A DNA stretch of 64,000 nt from Nematocida ironsii. Taxonomy: Eukaryota > Microsporidia. A model generated the notes under the pieces. It was not told where the DNA came from. It worked only from the letters and a program-made list of their open reading frames with translations, and ran no database searches. Below are positions 56,365-64,000 of the stretch, piece after piece. Location of the stretch: NCBI GenBank assembly GCA_001642415.1, contig LTDK01000141.1:22298-86297 (forward strand), read 5' to 3'. Every line of letters begins with the position of its first letter. The first letter of the stretch is position 1. A program made the translations under genes and the position numbers.

Positions 56365-57777
56365 ATGGTTTATAAGAAACTTAACTCAGCAATATTTCTC
56401 ACGCCAAAACTTCTGTATATTGCAGTAAATATAGAGTATTTTCTATTCTATAATCTACGACAGACATTTCTTACTACAAGAGGGGTAACCGGCGCACAGC
56501 AAACACTTACACTTATTGTCATGCTCTTAAGTACTTTCTTCAGTAATATGGGGATTGCATATATAGCAGACAAATTCCAAAGACCCAAAGGCATTCTTAT
56601 ATTTTGTTTGCTTTTCTCTTCTGTCCTGTTCCAAATTCTGTTGCTTCCTATTCCCTCTATTGTAATTTCGGCTGTTTTTGTACTATACTCTATGTTTATT
56701 CTATCCACACTTCCATTATTAGATAGACTGGTTCTGGACTATTTGCAGAAGGTACTCCAGGCGCCTGCATCTCTCTATGGAAGACAGAGGATGTTTGGAA
56801 CTCTGACTTATGCTTTGATTAACTACTTCACAGAGTCGATTGTCTTTGGAAGTGGTGGAAAAAGCAGCAAGGAAGGAAATTACTCAAGGCTCTGTATACC
56901 ATATATTCTGTGTGCATCTGTGGCGAGTGGGCTTGTTCTTTTGCTTGCACCTGCTGATCGAGTTAGAAACACACGATCATCTTCGTCTTCATCCAGAAAT
57001 CCCCCACAGTTCTCAAAGGTTCTTAAAAACCCTGCATACATGTTTTTCTTGTTGATTATTCTTATGAATGGAATTACTAGAGGAGTGATGAGCATGTATC
57101 TAAGCAACTACTATAAAAATATTCTTAATTTTGTAGACTTCAAGCCGCCTAAATACCTTCCAACATATGTGCAATGGTGTCTGCAGGAACTATATGCCAA
57201 TCCTATGTCCACCTGCAGTACATTTGGAATTTTATTGGAAATAGGATTGTTTTTCTGCTCTAAACCACTGCTCAATATGTTTGGGTTATACTGGTCATTT
57301 TTGCTGTCACAAACTGCCCAGGGGCTAAGATTCTTCCTGTACACATTTATAAAAGTAGATGATCCATACAGATTCGAGAAGTGTTGTATGATTGAGTTGC
57401 TAAAAGGTGTTAACTTTGGACTTACCCATCTTTCAGGCGTGCAGCTGGCCACTTTATTAGTGCCCAGCAATCTGAAGTCAACAAGTCAAATGATTTACAC
57501 CGGCACCTTTGTTTGTTTAGGAACAGTGGCTGGTGTAATAGCTGGGCACTTCCTTAAAATAGACACCTATGAAGGTGTGCAGATGGTGTTTAATGGCTGT
57601 GCATATCTGTCTCTTATTGCAATTGGCCTGATTATCTTAAAGTACGGCTTTATCGACGGAAAGCTATGGGGTGAGAATAGAAATGAAGTTCCTGCCCCTC
57701 CCTTGTCAGCGCAAACAACACACAGCACACTAGCTAGTCAGGATTTAGACAAGAAGGAATTGACCCCTGCTAACTAA
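56365..57777 (+). CDS. MFS transporter, MFSD6/nucleoside symporter-like
   Basis: A 470-residue protein, ATG at 56365, with about 12 hydrophobic helices and a short polar loop (R-S-S-S-S-S-S-R) in the middle. Y-G-R-Q-R-M-F-G-T-L-T-Y-A near 136-148 resembles the Y-G-R-x-R-x-W/F-G-S/T segment of the MFS_1_like (LacY/MFSD6) and nucleoside:H+ symporter families. E-L-L-K-G-V-N-F-G-L-T-H-L-S-G-V-Q near 345-361 matches the family's E-L-L-x-G-x-x-F-x-L...G-V. Microsporidia rely on imported nucleotides and sugars, and nucleoside symporters have been reported in Nematocida; the substrate here is not readable from sequence. The C-terminal tail is polar. Confidence 0.78.
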   Translation: MVYKKLNSAIFLTPKLLYIAVNIEYFLFYNLRQTFLTTRGVTGAQQTLTLIVMLLSTFFSNMGIAYIADKFQRPKGILIFCLLFSSVLFQILLLPIPSIVISAVFVLYSMFILSTLPLLDRLVLDYLQKVLQAPASLYGRQRMFGTLTYALINYFTESIVFGSGGKSSKEGNYSRLCIPYILCASVASGLVLLLAPADRVRNTRSSSSSSRNPPQFSKVLKNPAYMFFLLIILMNGITRGVMSMYLSNYYKNILNFVDFKPPKYLPTYVQWCLQELYANPMSTCSTFGILLEIGLFFCSKPLLNMFGLYWSFLLSQTAQGLRFFLYTFIKVDDPYRFEKCCMIELLKGVNFGLTHLSGVQLATLLVPSNLKSTSQMIYTGTFVCLGTVAGVIAGHFLKIDTYEGVQMVFNGCAYLSLIAIGLIILKYGFIDGKLWGENRNEVPAPPLSAQTTHSTLASQDLDKKELTPAN

Positions 57778-58146
57778 AAGATGCAGCATACAGTAATTTC
57801 CTATGCAGCTATATAATGTACATCTAGTTTCAATATTTTATGCACAATGGGTATAATAAAATATATACTCGTCATTGCTTTCTTTTCTAATTATATTTAG
57901 TTTGCTACTAAGAATCCTTACGGCGTTTTCTTTTCTTTCCTGCAGCAGTATCTTATCTTAAGATATAAATTAATTTTTGCATAAAATAGAATATAAATAG
58001 AAAATCCTAAAAATACACGTATGCATTATCTCCATAAATTATAACTAAAAGAATGGTGTAGTAAAATGCGCATATAATAATAAAGCGCATCTATTATGTA
58101 TTTACAGTTTATTAATGTGATAGATTTTTTGTTGTGAATTATCCCG
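57778..58146. other. Convergent intergenic region
   Basis: AT-rich DNA between convergent genes; no feature seen. Confidence 0.4.
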
Positions 58147-58617
58147 CTATTCACTTGATTTTATTGCATAGAATGACATGCTAGACATGGCCTCTCTGTA
58201 ATTAATATCTACGCTCTGTTCTGCTTCTATTTCTTTCTGGATTTGTTCTGTGGTTATGTGTATGGTGTAATTGATCTGTTTAAGTATGGCCAATTCTACT
58301 CGGTTCATTTTCTTTATATCTATTATTTCTGTGTCTATCTCTTCTATGTTCTTTAAAGAGAAGTCGCTCCAGTACTTTTTAAAGATTATGCAGGAAGTAA
58401 AGAATATTTCTATACTTGTATACTGCGGAAGGTGCATAATTACCATGTTGCTGTATATCTTTGCGCATATCACTTCTATCAGTGTGAATCGATTGAGAAC
58501 GTGAATTTTCTTTAGAATCCCACTTAAGTCCTGGTGTTTTTTCTGTTTGTAGTACAGCTCTAATAGCGCACTGTGAATTATAAGGTTTTTTATTGAGGAG
58601 GATTCTTTTCTTTGCAT
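58147..58617 (-). CDS. Cyclin, PCL/cyclin Y-like
   Basis: A 156-residue protein from the ATG at 58617 (upstream the frame is open only to a TTG). It looks like a single cyclin box: a helix with R-F-T-L-I-E-V-I-C-A-K-I-Y, then Y-T-S-I-E-I-F-F-T-S-C-I-I-F-K-K-Y-W-S-D (family: L-x-x-A-x-x-L-A-x-K-x-W-x-D), and M-N-R-V-E-L-A-I-L-K-Q-I-N-Y-T-I-H-I near 110-127 (family: M-N-x-L-E-x-x-F-L-x-x-L-x-F-x-L-x-V). The Lys and the later Glu that contact the kinase in this group are present. It would activate a Pho85/CDK5-class kinase. Weak overall identity keeps confidence moderate. Confidence 0.6.
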   Translation of the reverse strand: MQRKESSSIKNLIIHSALLELYYKQKKHQDLSGILKKIHVLNRFTLIEVICAKIYSNMVIMHLPQYTSIEIFFTSCIIFKKYWSDFSLKNIEEIDTEIIDIKKMNRVELAILKQINYTIHITTEQIQKEIEAEQSVDINYREAMSSMSFYAIKSSE

Positions 58618-59242
58618 CCTCTCTGCATATCTTGAAAATAAATTCAATTATTTATTCTCTTAATTAGGCAAATTACTTTAAGCATTAACAAATAAAACAA
58701 AGAATTAGCCAGATGCAAAACAAAAATGAATAATAGACGGATCTATACACATAATTTTACACCCAAATGAGTCTAGCATACTTATTTCCATCTATTTGTA
58801 TGGCAATATTGACCAATATAGAATAAGACAGGAGAGACAGAATCCAAGGATTGGTCTAAGCCCATGGGTTATGTGCAGTACAAACACTCCTCTGAATTTA
58901 TCCATAGCCCTGTTGTCATTTGCTTTATAGAATAGCTTAAGACAATATAGAAATATTTTATACTTTATGCAGGATTTTAGTACTTTAGAGTATACAAAGT
59001 TATTTCTCATACTTTTAATTATTTTAGCCTGCAGAACATTATTTCATGTGGGCTTTTAACTCATTGTACAAAAGAAATGGCTATAGCAGAATTAGATGAA
59101 TCTTTCTAAATTGGTGTTTAAAGAACCAATGGACAAGAAAATTACAAAATCGTTTAGTTTGTCTGTTTATACTGGAGACCTTCTATGCCATGTTTGATCC
59201 ATTTATTGCAAGTATAAATTAGAGTGTTTGTTGTAATATACA
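58618..59242. other. Divergent intergenic region
   Basis: Between the cyclin and UAP1 genes. Holds one small membrane-protein-like frame listed separately; nothing else seen. Confidence 0.4.
58792..59010 (-). CDS. Possible small membrane protein, 72 aa
   Basis: A 72-codon frame with an ATG at 59010. Residues 47-69 form one hydrophobic helix following a basic and polar N-terminus with N-D-N-R-A-M-D-K-F-R-G. The layout is that of a small tail-anchored protein. The composition is more balanced than that of chance frames nearby (fewer Ile/Asn runs, several Gly, Arg and Cys). I recognise no family. Confidence 0.38.
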   Translation of the reverse strand: MRNNFVYSKVLKSCIKYKIFLYCLKLFYKANDNRAMDKFRGVFVLHITHGLRPILGFCLSCLILYWSILPYK

Positions 59243-60271
59243 ATGCACTTATTACTAACCTCAGACCCTGAGAGAGCCAAACTAGAAGAAATAGGAAAAA
59301 ATATTATACAAGAACAAAAGATAGCTGTTTTAACACTTGCTGGGGGAAGTGGATCCAGGCTAGGATATGAGAACCCCAAGGGAACATTTATACTCCCAAC
59401 AAAAGTTGCACCACATCTTTCTCTTTTCCAAAGACAGGCAGAGAAAATATTTTCGATTGGTGCCACTTGGATTATAATGGTCTCAAGCGAAACAATACAG
59501 AAAACCGTAGAGCACTTGCAAAAGGTGGTTCTTCCCAAGTATGAAAGGTCTGTGTTCTTAGTTATACAAGAAAATATAGATGCGCTTGATAAAGATACAA
59601 AAGAGCCCCTCCATGACGTAGATGGTTCAGTAATTAAAGTGCCAAATGGGAATGGGTCTGTTTTTAAGACACTTAAAACAAAGAACTATATTGAGCTCAC
59701 TGAAAGATCAGCCACCACCCACAATGAATCAATTTTAAATGCCATTCCTGCCATTGAATACTTTAATATTATCTCTATTGATAATGTTCTTGTTCGCATA
59801 GCTGATCCTGCTATGCTGGGGTATGCCCAGAAGTATCTTTTTGAGGTGGTGAGTGCTGGTATTCCAGAAGTGCCAAATAAGAAAATGGGGGTGTTTGAGC
59901 TCAATAATGAAAAAATTGAGGTAATTGAGTATACATATGAGAAGCAGGATAGTACTCCGCTGATTAATGCAGAGGGAAGTAAACTAGTAAACATAGCAAA
60001 TCATCTAATATCTAAAGAATTCATTCAGAGAATGGACCCCACTGAAATTCCATACCATGAGGCAATAAAGAAAATACCACATGCAAAGGACCCGGCTCCC
60101 CTCTCACCAAACGCCATTAAGAGAGAGCTTTTTATATTTGATGGATTCAAATTGGCAAAGTCCCATGGTGTGATTGAATATGGAGATAAATCATATGAGG
60201 GGCTCAAAAACAAAGAAGGCGAGGCAGATAGCATACAGACATGTGCAGATGCATTGGATCAAGTAGCATAA
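59243..60271 (+). CDS. UAP1: UDP-N-acetylglucosamine pyrophosphorylase
   Basis: A 342-residue enzyme, ATG at 59243, that forms UDP-GlcNAc from UTP and GlcNAc-1-phosphate. The nucleotide-binding loop is L-A-G-G-S-G-S-R-L-G-Y-E-N-P-K-G (32-47). P-N-G-N-G-S-V-F near 133-140 is the family's P-N-G-N-G-x-x-Y, and D-N-V-L-V-R-I-A-D-P near 182-191 is the D-N-x-L-x-x-x-A-D-P motif; P-N-K-K-M-G-V-F and Y-E-K-Q lie further on. It is about 135 residues shorter than yeast Qri1, mainly at the N-terminus and C-terminal domain. UDP-GlcNAc feeds chitin of the microsporidian spore wall and protein glycosylation. Confidence 0.92.
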   Translation: MHLLLTSDPERAKLEEIGKNIIQEQKIAVLTLAGGSGSRLGYENPKGTFILPTKVAPHLSLFQRQAEKIFSIGATWIIMVSSETIQKTVEHLQKVVLPKYERSVFLVIQENIDALDKDTKEPLHDVDGSVIKVPNGNGSVFKTLKTKNYIELTERSATTHNESILNAIPAIEYFNIISIDNVLVRIADPAMLGYAQKYLFEVVSAGIPEVPNKKMGVFELNNEKIEVIEYTYEKQDSTPLINAEGSKLVNIANHLISKEFIQRMDPTEIPYHEAIKKIPHAKDPAPLSPNAIKRELFIFDGFKLAKSHGVIEYGDKSYEGLKNKEGEADSIQTCADALDQVA

Positions 60272-60947
60272 ATGTCACGTTCTCTTGTTTTTATATGGTT
60301 TATATATTCTATAGAAATATTCAATAAAAATCATTTATACACCGATTCTATGAAATTATATATCCAAATTCTACTTTATGTATCTTGTATGTTTTTACAG
60401 ACTTGTTGGTTTTATGTGTTTATATGTCTATTATTCAGGTTATATGACATAATGTTTACTATTATTCTCTTTTCTTCATACCTTCCGTATAATAATACGC
60501 ATAAACTATTTTAAATTTCATGCGTTTAAATATTCATTTCTTTTTACACTTTCATATTAATATATACACTTCTACCAATTTTAGTTATATTAAGTACATC
60601 TTTTTTATGAAAATAGTTTGAGTTTTTTGGGCTATATATCGGGTTATAGATAGTGTTAAGAAAAATACAGAAAATAGTGAATATTATAGTACACCTCTAT
60701 ATAACAAACACAGTATGGATATAGAATGAATTCAATCATATATGGTATTTATATGAATTTTTCTAATTATAATGAATTAATTGGCATATTTCCTACAAAT
60801 GCTTATTATCCGCCTACTAAAACGAATTTGTAGCAATAACACGCGCGTGTTCTGCATGATTTTAACACACAACATAATATATAAACACCGCAGGAATTCT
60901 TCAATTTAGAGTATATTTATAGAAGTGAATGAAAAAATTTAAAGTGA
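60272..60947. other. Intergenic region
   Basis: AT-rich, with a TATCGGGTTATA motif variant near 60637-60648. A hydrophobic 80-codon frame that starts at the base right after the UAP1 stop is likely chance. Confidence 0.4.
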
Positions 60948-61100
60948 ATGAACATAAGCAACAACTTACGACAGTTAAAGTTTATGAAAATGCCAGTAAA
61001 GGATGAAGAAGAAGAAGTAAAGAAAAGAGAAACTCTTGGGACTTGGCTTTTAAAAGAAATCACAAAAACAAAAACACAAAAGAAACCACATACATTTTAA
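60948..61100 (+). CDS. MPP6: Mpp6-like nuclear exosome cofactor, 50 aa
   Basis: A 50-codon frame, ATG at 60948, stop TAA at 61098-61100. It begins N-I-S-N-N-L-R-Q-L-K-F-M-K-M, then a run of acidic residues, K-K-R-E, and G-T-W-L-L. This is the N-terminal signature of Mpp6/MPHOSPH6 (L-S-x-N-L/V-x-x-M-K-F-M-K/Q followed by an acidic stretch and a Trp). In yeast and humans that segment docks on the exosome subunit Rrp40 and recruits the helicase Mtr4. It keeps the docking part and loses the rest (yeast Mpp6 is 186 residues). The stop codon interlocks with that of the opposite gene: the four bases TTAA at 61097-61100 hold both TAA codons. Confidence 0.62.
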   Translation: MNISNNLRQLKFMKMPVKDEEEEVKKRETLGTWLLKEITKTKTQKKPHTF

Positions 61101-62872
61101 TTATCACCTATCCATATCCACGCATCCTCTTCTTTATATCCACGTAGTACTTTTGAAATACGAATATTACTGTCTAATAAAACTCTATTACAAAGCATTC
61201 TCCACTCCATATTACTTAATGCCGGATGCTGCTCCCGAAGCTCCTTAATTGTGTCAGCAGGTAGTGCATTTTTGCTTTTTTTATGAATCCTTTCTACAAT
61301 GTAGCTTCTATACTTCTCTACTTTAGCTCGCATTAAATGCATAATACGAAGAACAGTTATAATGATTGATCCTACTATAAATAGAACAATTAATCCTACT
61401 ATAGTTATTTTAAACATATTCCAAAGAAATCCCATAGCGCGCTTTAAATGTATTAACGGGTTGCTAAATACTTTTTTTTTCTTTTCTATATTAGTATGGT
61501 CAAAATCGGAATTTTTGTTATCAGTAGAGATTTCTGCTTTGTCTGATGTATTTTGGTTTTCTTTATCATTTATGTTATTATTTGACGGCACAATCTTCTG
61601 CTCAGCTTCCTGCTTAGCTATTTCTTCCGCCTCGTTCAGTTTAGTTTTTTCCTCCTCTTCTTCCTTGGCCTTTCTAGCAGCTTCTTCTTTAGCTTTTCTA
61701 GCAGCTTCCTCTTGCTTAGCCTTGCGCTCATATTCCTGTTTAGCTTTGAGTTCTTCTGCTTCTTGCTTAGCTTTCTTTTCGGCTTCCTGTTTTGCTTTTC
61801 TTTCAGCATCTTCTTGTTTCGCTTTAAGATCTGCTTCTTGCTTAGCTTTCTTTTCAGCCTCTGCTTCCTTTGCTTTTCGCTCAGATTCCTGTTTAGCTTT
61901 GAGTTCCTCTGCTTCCTTTGCTTTTCGCTCAGATTCCTGTTTAGCTTTGAGTTCTGCTGCTTGCTTGGCCTCGCGCTCTGCTGCTTCTTTCTTCTTTAGT
62001 TCAATTTCTTTCTTTGTGTCGTCTAGTTTCTTCTTTGCCATAGCAATTTCATTAAGTTTTGCCTGAACTGCATCGGTCTCCTGTTTTTTGAGATGCATCT
62101 TATTTACTAAATATTTCTTTGCTGATTCAATCACTCCCGTACCACCAGCTTGGCCATTCTGTGTAGAAAGCGTGTACGCTGCCATGGTTGCGATAACTCC
62201 TACTGTTACTCCAACAATAAGTATTTTGCTATATCTTCCTTTTAAAAACATCCTCCTTGTGTATATGTTTTGTATATATAAGCGTACTTTTGTTGCTAAG
62301 TTTACTTGTTTGTTTGTTTGTTTCTCCTCTACTCTCTTGTAAAAAACATTCACTTCTTTAGCAGGATCCTCTTCCTTTACAGTGGCTTTAGATTTACTAA
62401 GCAGGCCATGGTGTGATACACGCACTGGCTTCTTTTTTGATTGTACTGAGACTTGCTCTATCTGTTTTTTCTCCAGTAGATCGGTAGGTTCGCTTTCTGA
62501 TAACTGACTTTGTTTATTAATACCTGGGGTATTGAGATCATTACTATCATTATTTGGAACAGCTGCAGCATTTATTGGCTCGTCAGTGTCTTTTTTCCCT
62601 CTTTTCCCTTTATTAGGCTCGTCGCTTTTTCGTTTTTCTACTTTTTTCTTTTCTTTCTCCTTGCTTTTAACACTGTCAAGTTCCTTAAGAATCTTTATCG
62701 CCTCCTTTTGCTTTGCTTCGATCTGTTTCTTGTTTCTTTTGAATTCATCTATGATTTCTTTTTTAGTGCTTCGAACTGTAATCCTACTAACCCCCAGCCT
62801 ATTTAATATTGCACACAGCTCTATTTTAGTCAACCTATTTGGGTCCTTTGCTCTTCTAGTCATTTTAACCAT
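61097..62872 (-). CDS. Inner nuclear membrane protein, Src1/Heh/MAN1 family
   Basis: A 591-residue protein, ATG at 62872. The N-terminus (about 12-48; L-T-K-I-E-L-C-A-I-L-N-R-L-G-V...K-K-E-I-I-D-E-F) is a HeH/LEM-like motif, followed by a Lys-rich nucleoplasmic region. Helix TM1 is at about 216-235 and TM2 at 488-509. Between them lies a lumenal part with about 160 residues of K-A-K-Q-E-A/E-R-K repeats (about 265-425). The C-terminus (about 515-591) matches the Man1-Src1 C-terminal winged-helix domain: L-R-E-Q-H-P...W-R-M-L-C-N-R-V, D-S-N-I-R-I, and the final A-W-I-W-I-G. This is the topology of yeast Src1/Heh2. The repeat-rich lumenal domain replaces the usual globular one. Confidence 0.8.
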   Translation of the reverse strand: MVKMTRRAKDPNRLTKIELCAILNRLGVSRITVRSTKKEIIDEFKRNKKQIEAKQKEAIKILKELDSVKSKEKEKKKVEKRKSDEPNKGKRGKKDTDEPINAAAVPNNDSNDLNTPGINKQSQLSESEPTDLLEKKQIEQVSVQSKKKPVRVSHHGLLSKSKATVKEEDPAKEVNVFYKRVEEKQTNKQVNLATKVRLYIQNIYTRRMFLKGRYSKILIVGVTVGVIATMAAYTLSTQNGQAGGTGVIESAKKYLVNKMHLKKQETDAVQAKLNEIAMAKKKLDDTKKEIELKKKEAAEREAKQAAELKAKQESERKAKEAEELKAKQESERKAKEAEAEKKAKQEADLKAKQEDAERKAKQEAEKKAKQEAEELKAKQEYERKAKQEEAARKAKEEAARKAKEEEEEKTKLNEAEEIAKQEAEQKIVPSNNNINDKENQNTSDKAEISTDNKNSDFDHTNIEKKKKVFSNPLIHLKRAMGFLWNMFKITIVGLIVLFIVGSIIITVLRIMHLMRAKVEKYRSYIVERIHKKSKNALPADTIKELREQHPALSNMEWRMLCNRVLLDSNIRISKVLRGYKEEDAWIWIGDN

Positions 62873-64000
62873 TTACAAGAATAAACAAAATGAAAATCAA
62901 AATAGTATTATATTTAAATTAAAGATCTGGATCAATTATAAAAGGTCTAAAATTAATAAATGAAACCATGGTGGTCTTTCTTGCCCCAAAGTCCACTTCC
63001 ACAATACAATGAAAATACTCTAAAAATAGCCTAATATTTCGAAAAACAAAATTTTGTGTTATTTCATGATATCCTATCGGTTTATTGGGTTTTCTGATTG
63101 GCATAGACTGAAATATAGGCAATCCTACAAATAGATGTATTTATTTAATCCATATATTTGCATATGTTTATTTAAAGGAATATTTTTCTAAAATAAATTA
63201 TATTCCAAAACTCAAATATAGACACTGTAATAATAATAGTTATATAGCAGAACTAATTTTAAGTTTATGTATGGAATAAGAATTTAAAATAAAAAGCCAT
63301 TCGAGGCTTACGGACAGAGGATATTATACAGTTGGGGATAGAACAGCAGAGCCAAGCACTGCCTTATAAATAGCAGACAGATTGGAGTAGCCGTTTATTT
63401 AATAATAGGTGTACTGGCTGTGTACATGGGGATTGCACTGTACTGTCTGCTTACAGTAAATCATTACTAAACATACTTATTATGTATATGTAATTGATAC
63501 AGCGTCTTACTGCGAGTTGAGGTCCAGCTTACTACACAGATATCGCATATATATTACGCCTATGCCAGTGATATAGTATAATCCGGTACAACGAAGTTAT
63601 AAGCAGTGTGCTGTGGTAGAGGTACAGGAAGGGGAATTCATGTACGCGCTAGTGCCTTATTAAGTCGGTGCAGACTACGCAGCGGTTCTAAATGTTAGAT
63701 GTACAAGCATCAAGGGAAAAAGTAACATGCGTCGAATTACCTAATAAAAAGATTGGAGCATAATCTAACCCATATGGCTCCCCCGAAGGGATGTGATAGT
63801 AGAAGACCCCGCCCGAGTATTGAATGTCGAGTTCTCCTGCACCTCTCAGCACACTACTTATAACTTCACTGCACAAGAAAGAGAAGCAGCTCTCCGGGAC
63901 ACTGAAACTCAGAATGCGAGGCCTTTAAATACCTTCAAAAAATAATTAATTTGTCTAAATATGGTAGAGTGACCATGCATTATACGCATCTAGATCTATT
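62873..64000. other. Right-end region, gene relics and no intact gene
   Basis: From 62919 to 63104 a minus-strand frame has a weak I-V-E-V-D-F-G-A-R-K pattern that faintly recalls ISXO2-type transposases. From about 63290 to 63930 the DNA is more GC-rich than elsewhere and holds open stretches without ATG on both strands, including a membrane-segment frame at 63342-63470 and a minus-strand frame at 63688-63930. It looks like decayed coding DNA. Confidence 0.4.
63342..63470 (+). pseudogene. Possible decayed membrane-protein C-terminus
   Basis: Forty-two codons follow a TAG and end at TAA 63468-63470. They encode a polar stretch and then a clean hydrophobic helix (about 17-39) that ends with V-N-H-Y. 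There is no ATG until 63426. A coding-like stretch in another frame lies directly upstream (about 63294-63373). A frame break in a former tail-anchored or membrane protein would explain the pattern. No family is recognised. Confidence 0.3.

Noticed and set aside
60272..60514. 80-codon hydrophobic plus-strand frame starting right after the UAP1 stop
   Set aside because: Hydrophobic Ile/Phe/Tyr-rich composition is what AT-rich 3' flank gives by chance; no family or promoter seen.
61362..62066. 234-codon plus-strand frame opposite the HeH/MSC gene
   Set aside because: Ser/Phe/Ala mirror of the Lys/Glu/Ala repeats; the opposite frame carries the recognisable domains.

Overview
The window reads as a piece of a compact, AT-rich nuclear genome from a microsporidian. 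Single-exon genes lie close together on both strands, and the housekeeping proteins are short and divergent relatives of fungal ones: PGK, enolase, proteasome alpha6, CPSF73, Spt5, Rpb7, Imp4, Derlin, Ste12, SAH hydrolase and UAP1. Lineage-specific secreted or membrane proteins occupy much of the left end. The style resembles the Nematocida lineage, but that placement is inference from gene content; no rRNA or tRNA was recognised here to confirm it.

Positions 1-18,300 are accessory in character, with long gaps and mostly unrecognisable membrane or secreted proteins. They include a partial membrane protein at the left edge, a multi-pass protein, a membrane-anchored USP-type deubiquitinase-like protein with intact Cys and His boxes, a signal-peptide paralogue that seems to have lost the catalytic boxes, and two further secreted or tail-anchored proteins. 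Phosphatidylinositol synthase and a membrane-anchored Nudix hydrolase lie among them, followed by SND3/PHO88, ribosomal protein S19 and another membrane protein.

Positions 18,900-31,100 carry PGK, a RING-less Not4, proteasome alpha6, a possible bromodomain-like protein, an R2R3 Myb, CPSF73, a C2H2 zinc-finger protein, an enolase with a lysine/glutamate-rich insertion of about 140 residues, and a NIPA-like transporter with a Cys-rich ectodomain. Positions 31,600-46,000 carry a TOG-domain Stu2/XMAP215 protein, a membrane protein, Imp4, Derlin, Spt5, a Ubc4-like E2, a Sec3-like exocyst subunit and a kinesin-10. Positions 46,100-63,000 carry Ste12, a SANTA-domain protein, Rpb7, a Pumilio protein, a 61-residue PNRC/Edc1-motif protein, a Bfr1-like coiled coil, a TBC RabGAP, SAH hydrolase, an MFS transporter, a cyclin, UAP1, a 50-residue Mpp6-like protein and an inner-nuclear-membrane HeH/MSC protein. 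The right end looks like gene relics.

Two dispersed sequence families are not explained by the genes: a ~50-bp repeat in at least five copies, each downstream of a plus-strand gene, and a short motif, ATAACCCGAAAT, scattered through intergenic DNA on both strands. Functional themes are RNA fate (Not4, CPSF73, Pumilio, PNRC/Edc1, Bfr1, Mpp6), chromosome and nuclear-envelope mechanics (kinesin-10, SANTA, Stu2, HeH/MSC), ER biology (SND3, Derlin), glycolysis, and UDP-GlcNAc supply for chitin. Start codons were set to ATG where an upstream non-ATG extension was open.
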